A DNA stretch of 43,426 nucleotides. Source: BOKV01 sp049289295 (GTDB taxonomy: Bacteria > Pseudomonadota > Alphaproteobacteria > Rhizobiales > Rhizobiaceae). How positions within the stretch are numbered: position 1 is the first letter of the stretch; each line of letters begins with the position of its first letter. The DNA lies in NCBI GenBank assembly GCA_049289295.1, contig JBATLL010000084.1, positions 1 to 43,426 of the forward strand, in the 5' to 3' direction. Both the position numbers and the translations under genes were made by a program. Below, piece after piece: positions 41,075-43,426 of the stretch. The notes under the pieces were generated by a model. The model worked only from the letters and a program-made list of their open reading frames with translations, had not been told where the DNA came from and made no database searches.

Positions 41075-43312
41075 ATGAACTGGTTGCACACGATCGGGAC
41101 GATTTCCGTGAACGAACATTGGCTGACCACGGCCAACCTTGTGTTGGCTGCGCTTCTGCTTCTTTGGATGCTCAGAGCAGTTCGCCTTGTTCGCACCTCG
41201 GCAGAACGCGACCAGCAGAACATAGCCACCATCCAGAACCTTGCCGAAGGCGTCTACCGCACTTCGCCTGAAGGCAGGCAACTGTTCGCCAACGCGTCCC
41301 TGGTCAAGCTCAACGGCTATGAAACCGAACGCGAACTGCTCGACGCGGTCAATGACATCGGCAAGGAATGGTATGTCGATCCGACGCGGCGTAACCACTT
41401 CAAGGACCTGATGGAGCGCAATGGCGAAGTCCGCGACTTCGTCTCCGAAATCTATCGTCACAAGACCCGAGAGAGGATATGGATCGCCGAAAACGCGCGC
41501 GTTGTCACCAACCCGGCCACGGGGAGAACGCTTTATTATGAGGGTTCGGTTCGCGACATCACAAGGGAGATCGAGGCAAAGAAGATCGAACAGCGCCTTG
41601 AGAAACTGGCCCAGAACCTTTCAGGCGGGCTGTTCCAGATGACGGGCGACAGCAGTGTCGGATTTGTCTGCAACTATGCAAGCCCCGGCTTCATCAAGCT
41701 GCTGGAACTCGATCCCGACGAAGAGTTGGTCGATTTCCGCAAATGCATAAACAAGATCCACCGCGACGACAGGTCAGCCTACCTGGCACAATTCGAGAAA
41801 TCGGCGCGCGCCCTCACAACCTTCTCCGCGGAAATGCGCTACACGCTGGGTGAAGACCGCGTCATCTGGCTCAACGTCAACGCCACGCCGGAAATCCTTA
41901 CAAACGGCCGCACCCTGTGGCATGGCCACGTCAACGACATCACCACAAGAAAGCTTGCCGAACAGCAGGTAAACCAGCTCGCCTTCGTCGACACGCTGAC
42001 CGACCTGCCGAACCGCCGCGTCTTCATGGATCGGCTGGAACGCATGATCAGCGCGTGCAAGCGGCGCAGCGAACATGGCGCAATTCTCTTCATCGACCTC
42101 GACAACTTCAAGTCGCTCAATGACACGCACGGCCACGAGAAGGGCGATGAACTCCTGCGCCTGGTTGCTGAACGTCTGCGCAAGTCCGTGCGCGCCACCG
42201 ATACCGTGTCCCGCTTTGGCGGCGATGAATTCGCGCTACTGCTCGATTCACTGGGCAGCGACATGAGCGATGCCATCGCCAACGCTACGGGCGCGGCGAA
42301 CAAGATCCTGCGCGAATTTGCAAATGGCTTCGATCTTGGCACCGTGGAGCACCAGACCACGCCCAGCATTGGCGTCGTCGTGTTCGATGGTGCAGAGCGC
42401 TCGCCGGCAGATGTTCTCAAGAGCGCCGACATTGCCATGTACGAGGCCAAGAAGGGCGGCCGCAACAATTATATGCTTTTCGACCCGACTTCGCTTGATG
42501 ATGTTTCGGAAAAATATCTCTTGCAGCGCGACCTTTCCGCTGCAATCCGCAACAACGAACTCGTCTTCGAGTTCCAGCCGCAGGTCGACGTCAACGGAAA
42601 GGTCCTGGGTGCCGAAGCGCTTGTGCGCTGGCAGCATCCCGAAAGAGGCCTGCTGGGTCCATCGGAATTCGTGCCAATGGCCGAAAAGACCGGTCTCATC
42701 ATGGAGATCAATGAATGGGTCCTGGAAAATGCCATCAAGACGCTGGCACGCTGGTCAGCCGTTCCTGCGCTTTCGGGAATCAGCCTCTCCGTCAACCTGT
42801 CGGTCCAGCAATTCCGCTCGCCCAACTTTGTCGCCAGGCTTGCCGATCAGATCGAGAAATCCGGCATCAACGCCACGCTGCTCACGCTTGAACTGACCGA
42901 GCACATCATGGCCCGCAACCCGGAAAAGGTTGCCGAGCACATGACCGCGCTCAAGGAATGCGGCATCCGCTTCTCGCTTGACGATTTCGGCACCGGCTAT
43001 TCTTCGCTGTCACAGCTGAACCAGTTCCCGTTCGACGAGGTAAAGATTGACGGCGCCTTCGTTTCGGACATCGAGCACCGTGAATCGAACCGGACCCTGA
43101 TCGAGGCGATCCTGGGCATGGCGCGTGCCCTTAATCTCGAAACGGTTGCCGAGCATGTCGGAAGCCCGAACCAGGTCGAATTCCTGCGCGAACGCGGCTG
43201 CAACCTGTTCCAGGGCTTCTTCTTTCATCCGCCCCTGCCTGAAGTGCAACTCGAGGATCTGCTTGTAGCGCAGCAGCCGCAGGCTCGTGCCCTGCGGGTA
43301 GCCTCGGCGTGA
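41075..43312 (+). CDS. PAS-PAS-GGDEF-EAL c-di-GMP turnover protein
   Basis: A 745-aa membrane-anchored protein. One hydrophobic segment near residues 17-35 is followed by two PAS domains (about 50-165 and 180-300), a GGDEF domain (about 305-470) and an EAL domain (about 490-735). The GGDEF motif RFGGDEF (382-386) is complete and has an I-site R373-x-x-D376 at the normal five-residue spacing, so diguanylate cyclase activity with product inhibition is possible. In the EAL domain E514-A-L, the NLS, LTE, DDFGTGYSS, KID and QGF motifs are present; ETVAEHV replaces the usual ETVAEGV. It could be bifunctional. An AGGGGAA site lies 5 bases before the ATG. A TTGACA at 41007 may be the -35 of its promoter. 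Confidence 0.92.
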   Translation: MNWLHTIGTISVNEHWLTTANLVLAALLLLWMLRAVRLVRTSAERDQQNIATIQNLAEGVYRTSPEGRQLFANASLVKLNGYETERELLDAVNDIGKEWYVDPTRRNHFKDLMERNGEVRDFVSEIYRHKTRERIWIAENARVVTNPATGRTLYYEGSVRDITREIEAKKIEQRLEKLAQNLSGGLFQMTGDSSVGFVCNYASPGFIKLLELDPDEELVDFRKCINKIHRDDRSAYLAQFEKSARALTTFSAEMRYTLGEDRVIWLNVNATPEILTNGRTLWHGHVNDITTRKLAEQQVNQLAFVDTLTDLPNRRVFMDRLERMISACKRRSEHGAILFIDLDNFKSLNDTHGHEKGDELLRLVAERLRKSVRATDTVSRFGGDEFALLLDSLGSDMSDAIANATGAANKILREFANGFDLGTVEHQTTPSIGVVVFDGAERSPADVLKSADIAMYEAKKGGRNNYMLFDPTSLDDVSEKYLLQRDLSAAIRNNELVFEFQPQVDVNGKVLGAEALVRWQHPERGLLGPSEFVPMAEKTGLIMEINEWVLENAIKTLARWSAVPALSGISLSVNLSVQQFRSPNFVARLADQIEKSGINATLLTLELTEHIMARNPEKVAEHMTALKECGIRFSLDDFGTGYSSLSQLNQFPFDEVKIDGAFVSDIEHRESNRTLIEAILGMARALNLETVAEHVGSPNQVEFLRERGCNLFQGFFFHPPLPEVQLEDLLVAQQPQARALRVASA

Positions 43313-43325
43313 ACTTTCCTGTGTT

Positions 43326-43426
43326 CTAGCCTGCGATTGCGCGGGTTGCGGCTGGTTCGAGCCATTGTGCGATCTTGGCCTCGAGGCGTTCTGGCGAGAC
43401 CGGCTTGGTGAGATAATCATCCATGC
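43326..43426 (-). CDS. Receiver-domain protein, partial (C-terminal end only)
   Basis: The minus strand from the right edge reads MDDYLTKPVSPERLEAKI and ends with a TAG at 43326-43328. MDDYLTKPV is the beta5/lysine region of a response-regulator receiver domain, and the short tail after it shows that the domain is at the C-terminus. It is probably the end of a hybrid sensor kinase or a single-domain regulator. Everything before it is outside the window. It converges on the c-di-GMP protein with about 13 bp between stops. Confidence 0.75.
   Translation of the reverse strand, partial: MDDYLTKPVSPERLEAKIAQWLEPAATRAIAG

Noticed and set aside
1..43426. tRNA, rRNA, CRISPR arrays, insertion sequences, prophage genes or antiphage systems
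   Set aside because: I found no cloverleaf-like sequence, no regularly spaced repeats, and no transposase, integrase or phage-type protein on either strand.

Overview
The window looks like chromosomal DNA of a GC-rich alphaproteobacterium of the order Hyphomicrobiales (Rhizobiales). The evidence is a Rhizobiales-type porin (Omp2b/RopA family), two DUF1194 proteins, a type-II PdxJ, a class I ketol-acid reductoisomerase preceded by a TetR gene, and the small alphaproteobacterial helix-hairpin-helix tail domain. Family and genus cannot be fixed from the sequence alone. I see no rRNA, tRNA, IS element, prophage or CRISPR array. Gene density is high, and the longest stretch without a gene is the roughly 400-bp divergent promoter region at 19917-20315.

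Layout: (1) 1-2910 holds a partial GT61 glycosyltransferase, a GlxA/AraC-type regulator and a porin. (2) 3139-8401, all on the minus strand, holds two tandem secreted vWA (DUF1194) proteins, a secreted NAGPA-type phosphodiester glycosidase and an 853-aa dimethylglycine/sarcosine-dehydrogenase-like flavoprotein. (3) 8619-9816 holds a two-gene operon of unknown function (membrane protein plus exported TPR protein) with an AT-rich segment. (4) 9943-13200 holds the two halves of the MnmC activity as divergent genes, then an MscS-type channel. (5) 13302-19916 holds a four-gene Opp/Dpp-like ABC importer whose double ATPase carries a fused Lys/Ala linker and helix-hairpin-helix domain. (6) 20316-22552, divergent from the importer, holds a Rieske oxygenase with quaternary-amine-type active-site features and a second GlxA-type regulator. 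(7) 22563-28351 holds a glutathione transferase and a coupled operon of a cysteine-containing secreted protein, an O-acetylhomoserine sulfhydrylase-like enzyme, an alpha/beta hydrolase and a FadN-like beta-oxidation enzyme. (8) 28541-33908 holds small secreted or membrane proteins, an EEP nuclease and a NUDIX protein that are in the same frame, a PilZ protein, an atypical crotonase and an aminotransferase. (9) 33946-37362 holds ilvC with its TetR gene and a clear operator, a duplicated ilvC 3' end, a CPT-like kinase and a membrane protein. (10) 37458-40872 holds pdxJ, DUF3237, a PaaK-like CoA ligase and an enoyl-CoA hydratase in one direction. (11) 41075-43426 holds a PAS-GGDEF-EAL protein and the last residues of a receiver-domain protein.

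How the parts may work together: the importer, the Rieske oxygenase, its GlxA-type regulator and, about 5 kb beyond the importer, the DMGDH-like flavoprotein could together take up and N-demethylate a methylated amine. This is inference from families and neighbourhood; the oxygenase's reductase partner is not in the window. The strongest less-expected observations are the HHH-fused ABC ATPase, the 57-bp duplication of the ilvC 3' end, the operator inside the tetR-ilvC promoter, and the EEP and NUDIX genes separated by a single in-frame stop.
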